Positions 17,437-27,363 are shown, counted from the first letter of the stretch. The stretch is DNA of 64,000 nucleotides from Candidatus Thiodiazotropha endoloripes (GCF_001708965.1 NZ_LVJW01000003.1:868001-932000), one strand, 5' to 3'. The notes: generated by a model from the sequence alone, not told the origin. Made by a program: numbers and translations.

Positions 17437-17985
17437 ATGCTGGATTTTTCGAAAAATTACTTTGATCTTTTTGGATTGCCTGTGGGCTATATTGTGGATG
17501 CCTCCTCCCTGGCGGATCGCTATCGTGATCTGCAACGGGTGGTGCATCCGGACCGATATGCAAACGGCACTGAACAGGAGCGTCGTCTCTCCGTTCAGGG
17601 AGCTTCATTGATCAACGAGGCGTTTGAAACCCTCAAGGATCCGGTGGCCCGGGCCGCCTATCTGCTCTCCTTGCATGGGGTGGAGATGGATGCGCAAAAC
17701 GAGTCGACCCAGGACATGGCCTTTCTGATGCAGCAGATGGAGTTGAGGGAAGAGCTGGAGAGCCTGCGGGAACAGGCCGGGCCTTATGAGGCTCTGCTCG
17801 ACCTGAGTGGCAGAATCAACAAACAGATCACCGATCTGGTGGCACAGATAGCGATGCAGTTTGAAACCCCGAATGATGAGCAGCTGCAAGAGGCTCGAGA
17901 GATATTGCGGAAAATGCGCTTTCTACAGAAGCTCCGTGCGGAAACGGAGCGTGTGGAGGCGGAACTTGAAGATAGTTTGAATTGA
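17437..17985 (+). CDS. hscB: Co-chaperone HscB (J-domain protein)
   Basis: A 182-residue J-type co-chaperone that brings IscU to HscA and stimulates its ATPase. The J domain has the HPD motif in VVHPDRYANG (about residues 34-36) and the C-terminal three-helix domain binds IscU. The start MLDFSKNYFDLFGLP aligns with E. coli MDYFTLFGLP plus five residues, so ATG 17437 is well supported. No Shine-Dalgarno sequence is directly upstream, because the terminator stem and T-run fill that space. That is unusual and suggests attenuated or structure-dependent expression. Confidence 0.97.
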   Translation: MLDFSKNYFDLFGLPVGYIVDASSLADRYRDLQRVVHPDRYANGTEQERRLSVQGASLINEAFETLKDPVARAAYLLSLHGVEMDAQNESTQDMAFLMQQMELREELESLREQAGPYEALLDLSGRINKQITDLVAQIAMQFETPNDEQLQEAREILRKMRFLQKLRAETERVEAELEDSLN

Positions 17986-17999
17986 GTGGAATGAGATAG

Positions 18000-19874
18000 A
18001 TGGCACTTCTTCAGATTGCTGAACCCGGTCAGGCCCAGGCCCCTCATCAGCACCGACTCTCCGCCGGGATCGATCTCGGCACCACCAACTCACTGGTTGC
18101 CACAGTTCGCAGCGGTCAGGCCGAGACTCTGCCGGATCAGCAGGGGCGTCATCTGTTACCTTCCGTGGTGCGCTATTTGCAATCCGGGATAGAAGTCGGC
18201 TATGAAGCCAAACAGTCGGAAGTGGACGATCCGCTCAACACCATCTCCTCGGCAAAACGGCTGATCGGTCGTGGTGTTGACGATATCAAAACCCTGGGCA
18301 GCCAACTGCCATACCATTTTGTCGACCAACAGAGCAGTGTTCCCAGAATCAAAACAGAAGCCGGGGATATCTCACCGGTGGAGGTCTCAGCCGAAGTGCT
18401 CAGACAGCTCTCCGAACGGGCCGAGGGGACGCTGGGCGGTCCCCTGGAAGGGGTGGTGATCACCGTACCCGCCTATTTCGATGAAGCGCAGCGACAGGCA
18501 ACCAAGGATGCGGCAAAGCTGGCGGGTCTGCATGTCTTGAGACTGCTTAATGAACCTACTGCCGCGGCAGTCGCCTATGGTCTCGATGAAGGGGCTGAAG
18601 GGGTGCACGCCATCTTTGACCTGGGTGGTGGTACCTTCGATATCTCCATACTCAGACTCAACAAAGGTGTCTTCGAGGTTTTGGCCACCGGTGGTGATTC
18701 GGCACTGGGTGGCGATGATTTCGATCGCTGTGTGGCTGAATGGATCATGCAGCAGGCCGGTCTCGATGAGAATGTCAGCCATGGGATGGTCAAGCGTCTG
18801 ATGCGTGCCGCCTGCACGGCCAAAGAGGCCCTTACCCAGACGCAACAGACAGAAATCGAAGTCGCCATCGGAACAGATGAGCGTTGGCAGGGTAGTTTGA
18901 GCCGTGAACAGTTCAACACCCTGGTCGACCCGCTGGTGACAAAGAGCCTGATGGCCTGCCGCCGCACCTTGCGAGATGCGGGGGTGAGTGTCGACGAGGT
19001 TCAGGAAGTGGTGATGGTGGGTGGCTCCACCCGGGTACCCCGGGTTAGGGAAAAAGTCGGTGAGCTGTTCAATACCCAACCCCTGGTGGACATCGATCCG
19101 GATCGGGTGGTGGCTGTAGGCGCCGCAATCCAGGCTGACATCCTGGTGGGTAACAAGCCCGGTGATGAGATGCTGCTGCTGGATGTTATTCCACTCTCGC
19201 TCGGTATAGAAACCATGGGTGGTCTGAGTGAGAAACTGATCAGCCGAAATACTACAATACCGGTAGCCCGGGCACAGGAATTCACCACCTTCAAGGATGG
19301 ACAGTCAGCGATTGCGATTCATGTGGTGCAGGGTGAGCGGGAACTGGTTTCGGACTGCCGCTCGCTGGCCCGATTTGAACTGCGCGGCATTCCTCCCATG
19401 GTCGCCGGCGCGGCACGGATCCGAGTGACCTTTGCCGTCGACGCCGATGGCTTGTTGAGTGTCAGTGCGATTGAGCAGAGCAGTGGTGTACAGGCCAATA
19501 TCGAGGTCAAGCCCTCCTACGGTCTGACCGATCAGGAGATCGAAACCATGCTGCGTGACTCCATTGCTCACGCGGATGAAGATAAACAGGCTCGAAGCCT
19601 GAGAGAGCAGCAGGTCGAAGCGGAACGGGTGATCGAAGCGCTGCAGGCCGCACTGGCCGAGGATGGGGAAAGGTTGTTGGACGCGACAGAACGTCAGCAG
19701 GTGGATGCTGCCCTCGAAACCCTGCGTAATGTGAGTAAGGATGGCGATCAGGAGCAGATCAAGAATCAGATAGCCGAACTCGAAAAAAGCTGTGGCTTCT
19801 ACGTGGAGAGACGCATGAATCAGAGCATTCAGCAGGCCATGTCGGGACACAGTGTCGATGAGTTCGAACAATAG
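18000..19874 (+). CDS. hscA: Hsp70-type chaperone HscA
   Basis: A 624-residue Hsp70 specialised for Fe-S transfer from IscU. The ATPase domain shows [26 protein letters not shown] and [12 protein letters not shown]. The substrate domain follows from about residue 395, with [11 protein letters not shown] marking the linker side. The length is near E. coli HscA (616). It is 14 bp after hscB and 34 bp before fdx. Confidence 0.98.
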   Translation: MALLQIAEPGQAQAPHQHRLSAGIDLGTTNSLVATVRSGQAETLPDQQGRHLLPSVVRYLQSGIEVGYEAKQSEVDDPLNTISSAKRLIGRGVDDIKTLGSQLPYHFVDQQSSVPRIKTEAGDISPVEVSAEVLRQLSERAEGTLGGPLEGVVITVPAYFDEAQRQATKDAAKLAGLHVLRLLNEPTAAAVAYGLDEGAEGVHAIFDLGGGTFDISILRLNKGVFEVLATGGDSALGGDDFDRCVAEWIMQQAGLDENVSHGMVKRLMRAACTAKEALTQTQQTEIEVAIGTDERWQGSLSREQFNTLVDPLVTKSLMACRRTLRDAGVSVDEVQEVVMVGGSTRVPRVREKVGELFNTQPLVDIDPDRVVAVGAAIQADILVGNKPGDEMLLLDVIPLSLGIETMGGLSEKLISRNTTIPVARAQEFTTFKDGQSAIAIHVVQGERELVSDCRSLARFELRGIPPMVAGAARIRVTFAVDADGLLSVSAIEQSSGVQANIEVKPSYGLTDQEIETMLRDSIAHADEDKQARSLREQQVEAERVIEALQAALAEDGERLLDATERQQVDAALETLRNVSKDGDQEQIKNQIAELEKSCGFYVERRMNQSIQQAMSGHSVDEFEQ

Positions 19875-19908
19875 TTAAACCTAGTTTCCGCAGCTTAAAG
19901 GAAGTCGT

Positions 19909-20247
19909 ATGCCTCAAGTCATCTTTCTACCTCACGAAGAGATCTGTCCCGAAGGGGCGGCGATCGATGTGGAACCGGGAACGACCATCTGCGATGCCGC
20001 ATTGAAGCACGGTATCGAGATCGAGCATGCCTGTGAGAAGTCCTGTGCCTGTACCACCTGCCATGTGATCGTGCGCGAAGGTTTCGACTCTTTGCAGGAG
20101 GCGGAAGAGGTGGAAGAGGATATGCTGGATAAGGCCTGGGGGCTCGAACCTGAATCGAGACTCAGCTGCCAGGCAACGGTTGGCGATGAAAACCTGGTGA
20201 TCGAGATACCGAAATACACCATCAATATGGTTTCAGAACATCACTGA
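19909..20247 (+). CDS. fdx: [2Fe-2S] ferredoxin Fdx of the ISC system
   Basis: A 112-residue adrenodoxin-type ferredoxin that donates electrons during cluster assembly. The four ligand cysteines are Cys42, Cys48, Cys51 (in ACEKSCACTTCH) and Cys87 (RLSCQ), identical in position to E. coli Fdx; Cys46 is the extra conserved cysteine near the cluster. Start ATG 19909 follows AAAGGAAG. Confidence 0.98.
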   Translation: MPQVIFLPHEEICPEGAAIDVEPGTTICDAALKHGIEIEHACEKSCACTTCHVIVREGFDSLQEAEEVEEDMLDKAWGLEPESRLSCQATVGDENLVIEIPKYTINMVSEHH

Positions 20248-20260
20248 TTGGGAGATTGTC

Positions 20261-20461
20261 ATGGGTTTGAAATGGGTGGATAGTCTCAACATAGCGATTG
20301 AACTCGACGAAACCTATCCCGACGTGGATCCACGTACGCTCAACTTTGTCGATCTGCGGGATTGGGTGATCAAACTGGATGAATTCGATGATGATCCACA
20401 CCACTCCGGTGAGAAAATACTCGAGGCGATCCAGGCTGCCTGGATAGAGGAGCGGGAGTAA
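20261..20461 (+). CDS. iscX: Fe-S assembly protein IscX
   Basis: A 66-residue acidic protein (MGLKWVDSLNIAIELDE) with the family's DP.TL.FVDLRDWV segment, ending the isc operon 13 bp after fdx. IscX binds IscS and iron and tunes desulfurase activity. Its presence completes the gammaproteobacterial isc set. Confidence 0.97.
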   Translation: MGLKWVDSLNIAIELDETYPDVDPRTLNFVDLRDWVIKLDEFDDDPHHSGEKILEAIQAAWIEERE

Positions 20462-20508
20462 TTCCCCAAACCTGAAGCGCAGGGAAAGGCAACCACAGGA
20501 ATATTCCA

Positions 20509-21036
20509 ATGAACCAGGAGAGCTCTGCAAAACCGCCTCTGACCCGTCGTCTGCTCAGCTGGGGGTTCCAGTTGGCTGGCCTCTTGCTGGTGCTGTTTCT
20601 GATCCATCTTTGGCAGACCCGTGATCTTGTGGCAGGTGTGGCACCACCCCTGTCGGCAAACAGCCTGGAAGGGCTTCCCGTCGATCTGGAAACGCTCGGC
20701 AGTGAACCGGTAGTGGTCCATTTCTGGGCAACCTGGTGTCCGGTATGCAAGCTTGAGGCGCCGGCAATCGACGATCTGGCTGAAGATCATAAGGTGGTCA
20801 CAGTGGCCATGCAGTCGGGACAGGCCGCAGAAGTCAGCGACTATCTTGAAGCCAATGAGCTTGGCTTTACCACCATCAATGATCCTCAGGGAAAACTCTC
20901 ATCCACCTGGCGTGTCCGGGGGCTGCCCACCAGCTATATCATCGATGAAAACCGTCAAGTGCGCTTCGTATCGGTAGGCTATACACCGGAGTTGACTCTG
21001 CGGCTGCGCCTCTGGCTGCTGGATAACATTCTGTAA
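20509..21036 (+). CDS. Membrane-anchored thioredoxin-like disulfide oxidoreductase
   Basis: A 175-residue protein with one N-terminal membrane anchor (LAGLLLVLFLIHLWQ, about residues 22-36) and a periplasmic thioredoxin fold with WCPVC (Cys77, Cys80). The VRGLPTSYIID segment carries the cis-proline. The pattern fits the ScsD/TlpA-like protein disulfide oxidoreductases. It begins 47 bp after iscX on the same strand and may be co-transcribed with the isc genes. A role in periplasmic thiol reduction is likely; a specific partner is not visible. Confidence 0.85.
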   Translation: MNQESSAKPPLTRRLLSWGFQLAGLLLVLFLIHLWQTRDLVAGVAPPLSANSLEGLPVDLETLGSEPVVVHFWATWCPVCKLEAPAIDDLAEDHKVVTVAMQSGQAAEVSDYLEANELGFTTINDPQGKLSSTWRVRGLPTSYIIDENRQVRFVSVGYTPELTLRLRLWLLDNIL

Positions 21037-21222
21037 GGTCGACATCGATCGATTTTGCCAGCCCCGTCGTCGCAGCCGGTCAAAGGCAATGATATGATGA
21101 GTGGATAACAGTACATTGGCCCGGTGACTCAGTTTATCGCTTTCTGTCGCCGTGTTGATGAGTGGGCAGAGACTCGATTTTAATGTCCCGCTGATGCTTG
21201 GAACGCCCCGGAGATGTAAGCT

Positions 21223-22614
21223 ATGACGCTTCTAAAAAGATCTGCTTATCTCATTGTTTTGGGAGTGTTGTTTGTCGGTTGTACCACGGCCCCAACCCTC
21301 TCCCAGACCGATGTGTTTGAAACCTATGGCGAGATTGCGAGCTTTAGGAAACGCCTGGCCGAGGATGAGTCGAACGGTCTCTTCAATCTGGCACCCGAAG
21401 GGTTTCGCAAGGCAGAGAATAAACTGAACCAGGCCATCTCCCTGGGACGATCCAAAAAAGACGAAGCGGTCGCTGAGAAGATCCGTGAAGGGCGGGAGAT
21501 TCTCGACAAGGCGGAAACCGATGCGATCACTACCAAATCATTGATGCGTGAGGTGCTGGAAGCCCGCCGGCTGGCGATTGCCGCAGAAGCCGACAGCATG
21601 ATGGCGGATCAATTCAAAGCTCTGGACAACAAGTTGCGTCTGGCGGCTGAGCAGGTGGAGCAGGGTGATCTTGAAGCGGCGAAGAAGTGGCGTCCCGAGA
21701 TGTTGGAAGGCTATTCGGAGATTGAACTGGAGGCGCTGAAGCAGGATGCCACCGAGAATGCCCGCTATGACATCTCCCAGGCAATCAATCGTGAAGCGGA
21801 TGAGTATGCACCGAAGACCCTGAAGCTGGCCCGAGAGGAGCTGGCGCTGGCCATCGCGGTACTTGAGACCAACAGAACCCAGCGAACCAAGGCAAAGAAC
21901 CATGCATTGGAAGCGAGTAAGCAGGCGCGGAGAAGTATCGAGCTTACCGAACTGATCAAAGAGTTCGACAACAGAGAGTACTCTGCGGAGGATGTTCTGC
22001 TTTGGTATCAGAAGCAGTTGGCACAGATCAACGAATCCACGGATGAACCACTGCCATTTGATCAGCCCAATCACGAAGTGGTGAAAGTACTGCAGGACAA
22101 ACTGGCCAACTATGCGGAGTTACGTAAAACCGAACTGGCAACGCGCATTGATCTGCAGAGCCGGTTGGCCGCCGTGGAGCGCCAGAACCAGGAAGCTCAG
22201 GCCCGCTTCGATAAGATTCAGGATCTGTTCAGTGCCGAAGAGGCGAATGTCTATCGGCAGGGTCACAACATCCTGTTGGAGATGAGAGCCTTCAACTTCC
22301 CCAGTGGCGGTACCGATATCCAGGCTGAGAACTTCGAATTGCTGGACAAGATCGTTACCGCAATCAAATCCTTTCCCAGTCCCGATGTGGTGGTCTCAGG
22401 GCATACCGATTCGGTTGGGGGGGATGAGACTAACCGCAAACTCTCGCAACAGCGGGCCGAGACGGTGGCCTCATTTCTTGAGAAGGTCGGTGGTGTGGAG
22501 AGAACCCGATTAACGGCAATCGGCTATGGGGAGGCACGCCCGGTGGCCAACAACGAGACTGAGATTGGAAGGAAGAGCAATCGCAGAATCGAGGTGCTCA
22601 TCATTAATGAATGA
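21223..22614 (+). CDS. OmpA-family lipoprotein with DUF4398-like helical domain
   Basis: A 463-residue lipoprotein (lipobox FVGC, Cys20). Residues of about 30-330 are strongly helical and charged and include a DUF4398-like region with repeating KA/EA heptads; the later part is probably coiled coil. The C-terminal 120 residues are a peptidoglycan-binding OmpA domain, with FPSGGTDIQ, SGHTDSVGGDETNRKLSQQRAE and GYGEARPVANN. It likely bridges outer membrane and cell wall. Its last 8 bp overlap the start of the oxidoreductase alpha gene, so translation is coupled although the functions look unrelated. Confidence 0.88.
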   Translation: MTLLKRSAYLIVLGVLFVGCTTAPTLSQTDVFETYGEIASFRKRLAEDESNGLFNLAPEGFRKAENKLNQAISLGRSKKDEAVAEKIREGREILDKAETDAITTKSLMREVLEARRLAIAAEADSMMADQFKALDNKLRLAAEQVEQGDLEAAKKWRPEMLEGYSEIELEALKQDATENARYDISQAINREADEYAPKTLKLAREELALAIAVLETNRTQRTKAKNHALEASKQARRSIELTELIKEFDNREYSAEDVLLWYQKQLAQINESTDEPLPFDQPNHEVVKVLQDKLANYAELRKTELATRIDLQSRLAAVERQNQEAQARFDKIQDLFSAEEANVYRQGHNILLEMRAFNFPSGGTDIQAENFELLDKIVTAIKSFPSPDVVVSGHTDSVGGDETNRKLSQQRAETVASFLEKVGGVERTRLTAIGYGEARPVANNETEIGRKSNRRIEVLIINE

Positions 22615-24334
22615 TCAACAACCCTCTGCCCTGAACAAACCCTACTCGGTAGCGATAACCGGTTCAGGTGGCAGCGGCGCAGTAACCGCTGGCCGTATTC
22701 TGCTCGAGGCGGCGGCACATTGCGGTTATCAGGGCTTGATGACCCGCTCCGCAGGTCCTCAGATCCGTGGTGGTGAATCGGCGGCGATGGTCAGGTTCAG
22801 TACCTCACCGGTGGAGTGCATGGGGGATGAATACGATCTTCTGGTGGCGCTTGACTGGCTGAATATCGAACGCTTCGCCGATGAGATCCCGCTGTCAAAC
22901 AGAAGCCTGATACTTTGTGACCCCAAGGCGGGCGAGGTTCCGGCCCTGCTGCGCAGCAATGGCGCCGAAATCCGTGAAATACCCTTTAAGACCTTCGCCT
23001 CCGGTCTGCCGGATGGACGTATCAATATGGTGGCGTTGGGCGCGGCGGCGGTGGTTTGTGGTCTGCCCCTCGATGCCATGGAAAACAGTGTCCGCGAGGT
23101 ATTGCAGAGCAAGTCCCCTGAGGTGGTCGAAAGTGCTCTGCGGGCGCTTGAGCTGGGTTACAACCACGATCGTCGTCCACAGATCAAACAACCGCCTCCG
23201 GGTAAGCAGGACAACCGTTGGAGCATCACCGGGAACCAGGCTTGTGGCCTCGGCGCTCTGCGTGGCGGTATCAAATTTGTTGCCGCGTATCCGATAACCC
23301 CGGCCAGCGAAATCCTTGAATGGCTGGCGCCAAGACTGGAGCAGGTCGGGGGAGCACTACTGCAGGCCGAGGATGAGCTTGCCTCGATCAACATGATCAT
23401 CGGCTCCTCCTTTGGCGGAGTGCCCTCCCTGACGGCCACCTCAGGGCCGGGACTCAGCCTGATGGTAGAGGGATTGGGTTTGGCGCTGGTCAGTGAAACC
23501 CCGGTGACCGTGGTCAATGTAATGCGCGGTGGACCCTCCACCGGTATTCCCACCAAGTCCGAACAGTCTGATCTGAATATCGCTGTCTACGGTCTGCATG
23601 GTGATGCGCCGCATCTGGTATTCGCACCGCTCTCCATCCGTGATGCTATCTTCACCACCCAATGGGCAGTACAACTGGCTGAGCATCTGCAGACGGTTTC
23701 GCTGGTGCTCTCCGATCAATCGCTCGGTCAGTCCCAGGCCATCATAGAAGCCTCAGAGGAGGTCGATCTGCCACTGAAAAGATCGGTGACGGATAACCCG
23801 GGGGAAGACTATCGACGCTACCAGACTGTGGCTGAAAACATCTCACCGATGAGCCTGCCGGGAACACCCGACGGCATGTATACCGCTGACGGACTGGAGC
23901 ATAATGACCGGGGAACCCCCTCCAGCATGGCCAGCGATCATCGTGAACAACTCAACAAACGGCAACAGAAACTGAAGCAGTTTGATTACGGTGACTACTG
24001 GGCTGAGGTATTCGGTGATGGTGATACCTGTCTGATTACCTGGGGTTCCAGTACCGGTGCAGTCAAAGAGGCAGCGGATCAGCTGAACCATTCTGGTAGC
24101 AAGGTCAGAGTGATCGCACTGCGAATGCTGGCGCCACTGCAGCGGGATAAGATCCTTCAACTGATCGACGGTACCGCCAAGGTCCTGGTGGTGGAACAGA
24201 ACCACGGTGGTCAACTGTTTCACTATCTTCAGTCGGAGTCGGTGCTGCCGGGAACAGCCGAATCACTGGCTCAGCCAGGTCCGTTACCGTTACGGCCTGG
24301 AAGAATCATCCGTGCCTACCAGGCCCTGAATTGA
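22607..24334 (+). CDS. korA: 2-oxoacid:acceptor (ferredoxin) oxidoreductase, alpha subunit (gamma-alpha fusion)
   Basis: A 575-residue subunit from ATG 22607; the frame is open from 22526, but that part is only OmpA coding sequence read in another frame. Residues of about 1-190 are the gamma-type domain (GSGGSGAVTAGRILLEAA, MTRSAGPQIRGGESAAM). The alpha part starts near 200 with GNQACGLGALRGG and AAYPITPASE, continues with ATSGPGLSLM and MRGGPSTGIPTKSEQSD, and ends with the domain II segment ITWGSSTGAVKEAADQL. These enzymes interconvert 2-oxoacids and acyl-CoA with ferredoxin, in reductive TCA or anaerobic metabolism. The beta subunit is not adjacent: it begins at 35100. Substrate (2-oxoglutarate or other) is not fixed by sequence, so the symbol is provisional. 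Confidence 0.9.
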   Translation: MNDQQPSALNKPYSVAITGSGGSGAVTAGRILLEAAAHCGYQGLMTRSAGPQIRGGESAAMVRFSTSPVECMGDEYDLLVALDWLNIERFADEIPLSNRSLILCDPKAGEVPALLRSNGAEIREIPFKTFASGLPDGRINMVALGAAAVVCGLPLDAMENSVREVLQSKSPEVVESALRALELGYNHDRRPQIKQPPPGKQDNRWSITGNQACGLGALRGGIKFVAAYPITPASEILEWLAPRLEQVGGALLQAEDELASINMIIGSSFGGVPSLTATSGPGLSLMVEGLGLALVSETPVTVVNVMRGGPSTGIPTKSEQSDLNIAVYGLHGDAPHLVFAPLSIRDAIFTTQWAVQLAEHLQTVSLVLSDQSLGQSQAIIEASEEVDLPLKRSVTDNPGEDYRRYQTVAENISPMSLPGTPDGMYTADGLEHNDRGTPSSMASDHREQLNKRQQKLKQFDYGDYWAEVFGDGDTCLITWGSSTGAVKEAADQLNHSGSKVRVIALRMLAPLQRDKILQLIDGTAKVLVVEQNHGGQLFHYLQSESVLPGTAESLAQPGPLPLRPGRIIRAYQALN

Positions 24335-24700
24335 CTATTTCGCCGCTTCCCACAACTCGATTGGATTACCCTCAGGATCCCGGAATCTGGCAAATCGACC
24401 GTTCGGGTAGTGGGTTTCGTCCACGCTGACCTCAATGCCATGGCTGCGCAGTTGAGCTACCATGCGCTCCAGATCATCCACTCTGAAGTTGATCATCCAC
24501 TGTTGTGACCGGTCACCAAAATAGTCGGTCTCATTTTCAAACGGGGCAAACACGGTCGGGCCTGACTGCTGTATCCAGGGGGATTGATCATAGTCGGTCG
24601 GAAGTTGAGTAACCCCCAGATGTTGCTCATACCAGGATGAGAGTTTTGCAGGATCCTCGGCACGAAAAAAAAGTCCGCCAATGCCTGTAACTTTTTCCAT
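24335..24700 (-). CDS. VOC-family (glyoxalase/bleomycin-resistance) protein
   Basis: A 121-residue single-domain vicinal oxygen chelate protein: GIGGLFFRAEDPAKLSSWYE opens the first module, and RFRDPEGNPIELWE closes it with the usual metal-side Glu. Substrate unknown; relatives act on methylglyoxal adducts, aromatics or antibiotics. Its stop codon directly abuts the stop of the convergent oxidoreductase alpha gene (24334/24335) with no room for a separate terminator. It marks the left border of the accessory block. Confidence 0.88.
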   Translation of the reverse strand: MEKVTGIGGLFFRAEDPAKLSSWYEQHLGVTQLPTDYDQSPWIQQSGPTVFAPFENETDYFGDRSQQWMINFRVDDLERMVAQLRSHGIEVSVDETHYPNGRFARFRDPEGNPIELWEAAK

Positions 24701-24752
24701 CTGCTATGTCCTTAAGCCGTCATACAGTGAACGTTCATCGAGCTGAACCAGC

Positions 24753-26141
24753 TCATCCGCCTTTGATCTCTTTGATTGCGTTTAAACCCAGCGAGAGAGT
24801 ACCGGCGAGAAGTAACAGAATTGCCATCAGCTGATACTCAGGGTTAACAAAGCGAATCATTGCGAAGACAGATGCGGCCAGCACTACAATCACCAACAAG
24901 CTGACGCCGGTAAGTACCGGCGTCCAGCCAGTGACCTTTTCAACATGAAACTGGTTTGTCGCAAGAGAAGGGTGGGATGCGCTCGGACTATGAATACTGA
25001 GCGGTACAGGTTTCGATGTTGCAGTTTGGTTTTTTTCTGTTTCATCCTGTATCTGTTCAATGATGCTCTGATCCCGTCCAATGGCGGAACGGAAGGAGAG
25101 GTAGGGGCCGAATCGATTCTGATAACCAACCATACGATGACTCATGCCACCCTGTTTCAACCTGTCGGCTGTACTGAAAAACATCTGATGAAGCGGAAAT
25201 AGTGAGGAGAACAACTTTGTTACGCCACTGAGTGTTTCGAGTATGCCGCTATCAGTAGATTTATGAAAGAAGTTGTATTCAATGGTGGTATCGGTTGTTG
25301 GTTCTTCCGCGACAGACTCAAAGTGGCTGGTAGCATCGTATGGATTGTTCCACAGAACATCACCTGGTTTTCCACAGTGCTCGAAATTAAGAAACCGGGG
25401 TGGCACCTTGGGTACGATGTCATCAGCGATTCGGCTCTGATAGGTGACCTCTCCGAGCGTGAGTCTGACGTGATCCTGTTGCTGAATGCCTGCCGGTGTC
25501 TGATTGTATTGCTTAACAAAGCCAGACGAGCCGACCCGTGGGGCACCGAATGTGAGTACCGCTTCAACGTTGTTGAGTTGCTGTTCGGCCAATGTCTTTG
25601 CAGCTATCACACCCATAGCGCCACCCAGTGAGTGGCCGGTGATAACAATGGAAGAGGTGGTTGCAGAGACCTCCCTGTACCATTCGATAACCCTGTTTTG
25701 CATACCCGACCAGGCGTCATGAAAACCGGAATGGAGCTGTTCATCGGTCTTGAAAAATCGAAAATTGGTATCCCAGTCATAAGCATCATCAGACCCCCGG
25801 AATACCAGCCAGGCCCGTTGTTGATAAACAAATCCCATGCCGACTTTTGAGAAAAGTGCCGTGGCGGAAGGGAGACCTTTGCCAAACTCAGTGGTAAAAC
25901 CTTGAAAAGTGTCAGCGCCTTCAAGTTTGAGTAGTCGCCTTAGGCCTTGCAGATTATAGCGATAGATCAGAGCAGAGAGGCCAGCACAATAACATTGGAG
26001 TTCTCTCATTACCTGGCTACGATCTCCCCGGGTGTCGAGAGAGGGAGGGACAGGTGTGATGCCGCCGCTGTTAAGTAGCGCGAGTTTTGGAGATGGAGGC
26101 GGCTCGCTGCTCTGAGTGGATTGAGTGGACTCGATCAACAT
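24753..26141 (-). CDS. Class 3 lipase-like protein with C-terminal membrane segments
   Basis: A 462-residue protein. The alpha/beta hydrolase core spans about residues 50-250, with the lid-side WLVFRGSDDAYDW and the nucleophile elbow GHSLGGAMG of lipase class 3. The Asp (likely ADDIVPKVPP) and a later His are plausible partners of the triad. There is no N-terminal signal peptide. The last 60 residues contain two hydrophobic segments (LTGVSLLVIVVLAASVFAM and LMAILLLLAGTLSLGL), suggesting inner-membrane anchoring. The region between (300-400) is low-complexity. Substrate unknown. Confidence 0.82.
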   Translation of the reverse strand: MLIESTQSTQSSEPPPSPKLALLNSGGITPVPPSLDTRGDRSQVMRELQCYCAGLSALIYRYNLQGLRRLLKLEGADTFQGFTTEFGKGLPSATALFSKVGMGFVYQQRAWLVFRGSDDAYDWDTNFRFFKTDEQLHSGFHDAWSGMQNRVIEWYREVSATTSSIVITGHSLGGAMGVIAAKTLAEQQLNNVEAVLTFGAPRVGSSGFVKQYNQTPAGIQQQDHVRLTLGEVTYQSRIADDIVPKVPPRFLNFEHCGKPGDVLWNNPYDATSHFESVAEEPTTDTTIEYNFFHKSTDSGILETLSGVTKLFSSLFPLHQMFFSTADRLKQGGMSHRMVGYQNRFGPYLSFRSAIGRDQSIIEQIQDETEKNQTATSKPVPLSIHSPSASHPSLATNQFHVEKVTGWTPVLTGVSLLVIVVLAASVFAMIRFVNPEYQLMAILLLLAGTLSLGLNAIKEIKGG

Positions 26142-27217
26142 GAAGAGTTCCTTGCTTCAATAGGTGAATGGTTTACTCCATCAGCTTAATAACTATAGAT
26201 GATATTGATACTTGTGAAATCAATAACCCCATAAAGCCTGGCTGTATGGGGAATCTATGAATGGGGCGGCGTAGGTGTAATGTAAATGAGCTATAAAGCA
26301 TTTAGCACCAGTTAATCGAATACCGTTATTCCGGCAAAGACCAGGATCCACTCCCCTAGCCATCAATAACCCACATCGGGCCTGTTATACGACAGCTTAA
26401 TGGCTTTCAACCTTTTTAGGATCTATTGGCTGATTCTGAGCGACAAGACGAATGTAAGGTTCACGTCTTATGACGTCAGCGATTAAACGCAGGAGATTAC
26501 AAAAGGCAGTGCTGATGAGAATACCAACAAGTGCATCATAGCTGCAGGTGCAATTGAGGAAGAGTGAAAAACTTCGTAACTTAGCCTGAATCGGCGAATA
26601 TACGTGAGTGCGGGTTTGATACTGGTGTGAAAGAAAACACCAAATAGAGCCACGATCTGCAGCTCAACCATCAACATGAAAATCTCCAGGCCGACGGCGT
26701 CGATAAAAACAGCCAGCCCATACGTCTGGGTTGAGTATGAGTACCACAATCACAAAGAGTGTGAGAGCTTTCCAGATCCTCGGTTTGATCTTCATCGTTT
26801 CATTTTGGTCTTTGCCTTGGTGCCGGGGGTATGTTTTTCACCCCAGTCAACCATGGATTTTTGATATTGGACCCAATTCCTGACCTTATGGTGTGAGGAT
26901 CTCCTCATAGCGAACAGGGTGTTGCTGGTAAGGTTTTTTCTCAACGATTTGATGCCCAGTCAGACGCGTTAACCTATTGGCGAGGATGTTCGTCGGTCTC
27001 TTTTCAGGTGAGCATTGGAGATCATTGTAGGTTGTTATACCGGTAAACAGATCCCTGACGACCAGAAGGCTCCATTTATCACTCAGGATACCCAGTGCTG
27101 AGGAAATAGGGCAGACTGTTCGCTTTGTGGTGTTACGGTTGTTATCGGCTTTGACCCTGGTTTAAACCTAGAGACTGTTGGATTAGTGTTAACAGGCCCT
27201 AGCATGGGATCAACTAA
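26142..27217. other. Long AT-rich intergenic stretch without a convincing gene
   Basis: About 1.1 kb upstream of both the lipase and the SDR gene. Short open frames occur on both strands, for example 26483-26749 minus (hydrophobic, Phe/Leu-rich) and a 47-codon frame from ATG 26737 plus starting MSTTITKSVRAFQILGL with one hydrophobic segment. None has a good Shine-Dalgarno sequence or a known motif. It looks like decayed coding DNA, but no parent gene was recognised. Confidence 0.5.
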
Positions 27218-27270
27218 CTTGCAATTGACAAGTAAGTGCACTAGGATTAACTTACTTGCATATTGCAAGT
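27218..27270 (+). promoter_or_regulatory. Sigma-70 promoter framed by two 17-bp palindromic operators
   Basis: Two related palindromes lie at 27218-27234 (ACTTGCAATTGACAAGT) and 27254-27270 (ACTTGCATATTGCAAGT, a perfect 7-3-7 dyad). Their centres are 36 bp apart. The first contains TTGACA (27225-27230), a perfect -35 box, and 17 bp later TAACTT (27248-27253) fits a -10 box that touches the second palindrome. A repressor bound to both would block RNA polymerase. The start codon of the SDR gene is 94 bp downstream. The regulator itself is not adjacent. Confidence 0.75.
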
Positions 27271-27363
27271 GAGTATTTCGATCCTTATCGGATCTGCGTG
27301 ACCATTTTTGATTATGTGATTGTGTAAATCCTCAGCAGGTACTATTCCCGTCAGGAGCATGGC

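Noticed and set aside
26483-26749. Hydrophobic 88-codon frame in the long AT-rich gap
   Set aside because: The membrane-like composition comes from AT-rich DNA; no start signal and no family.
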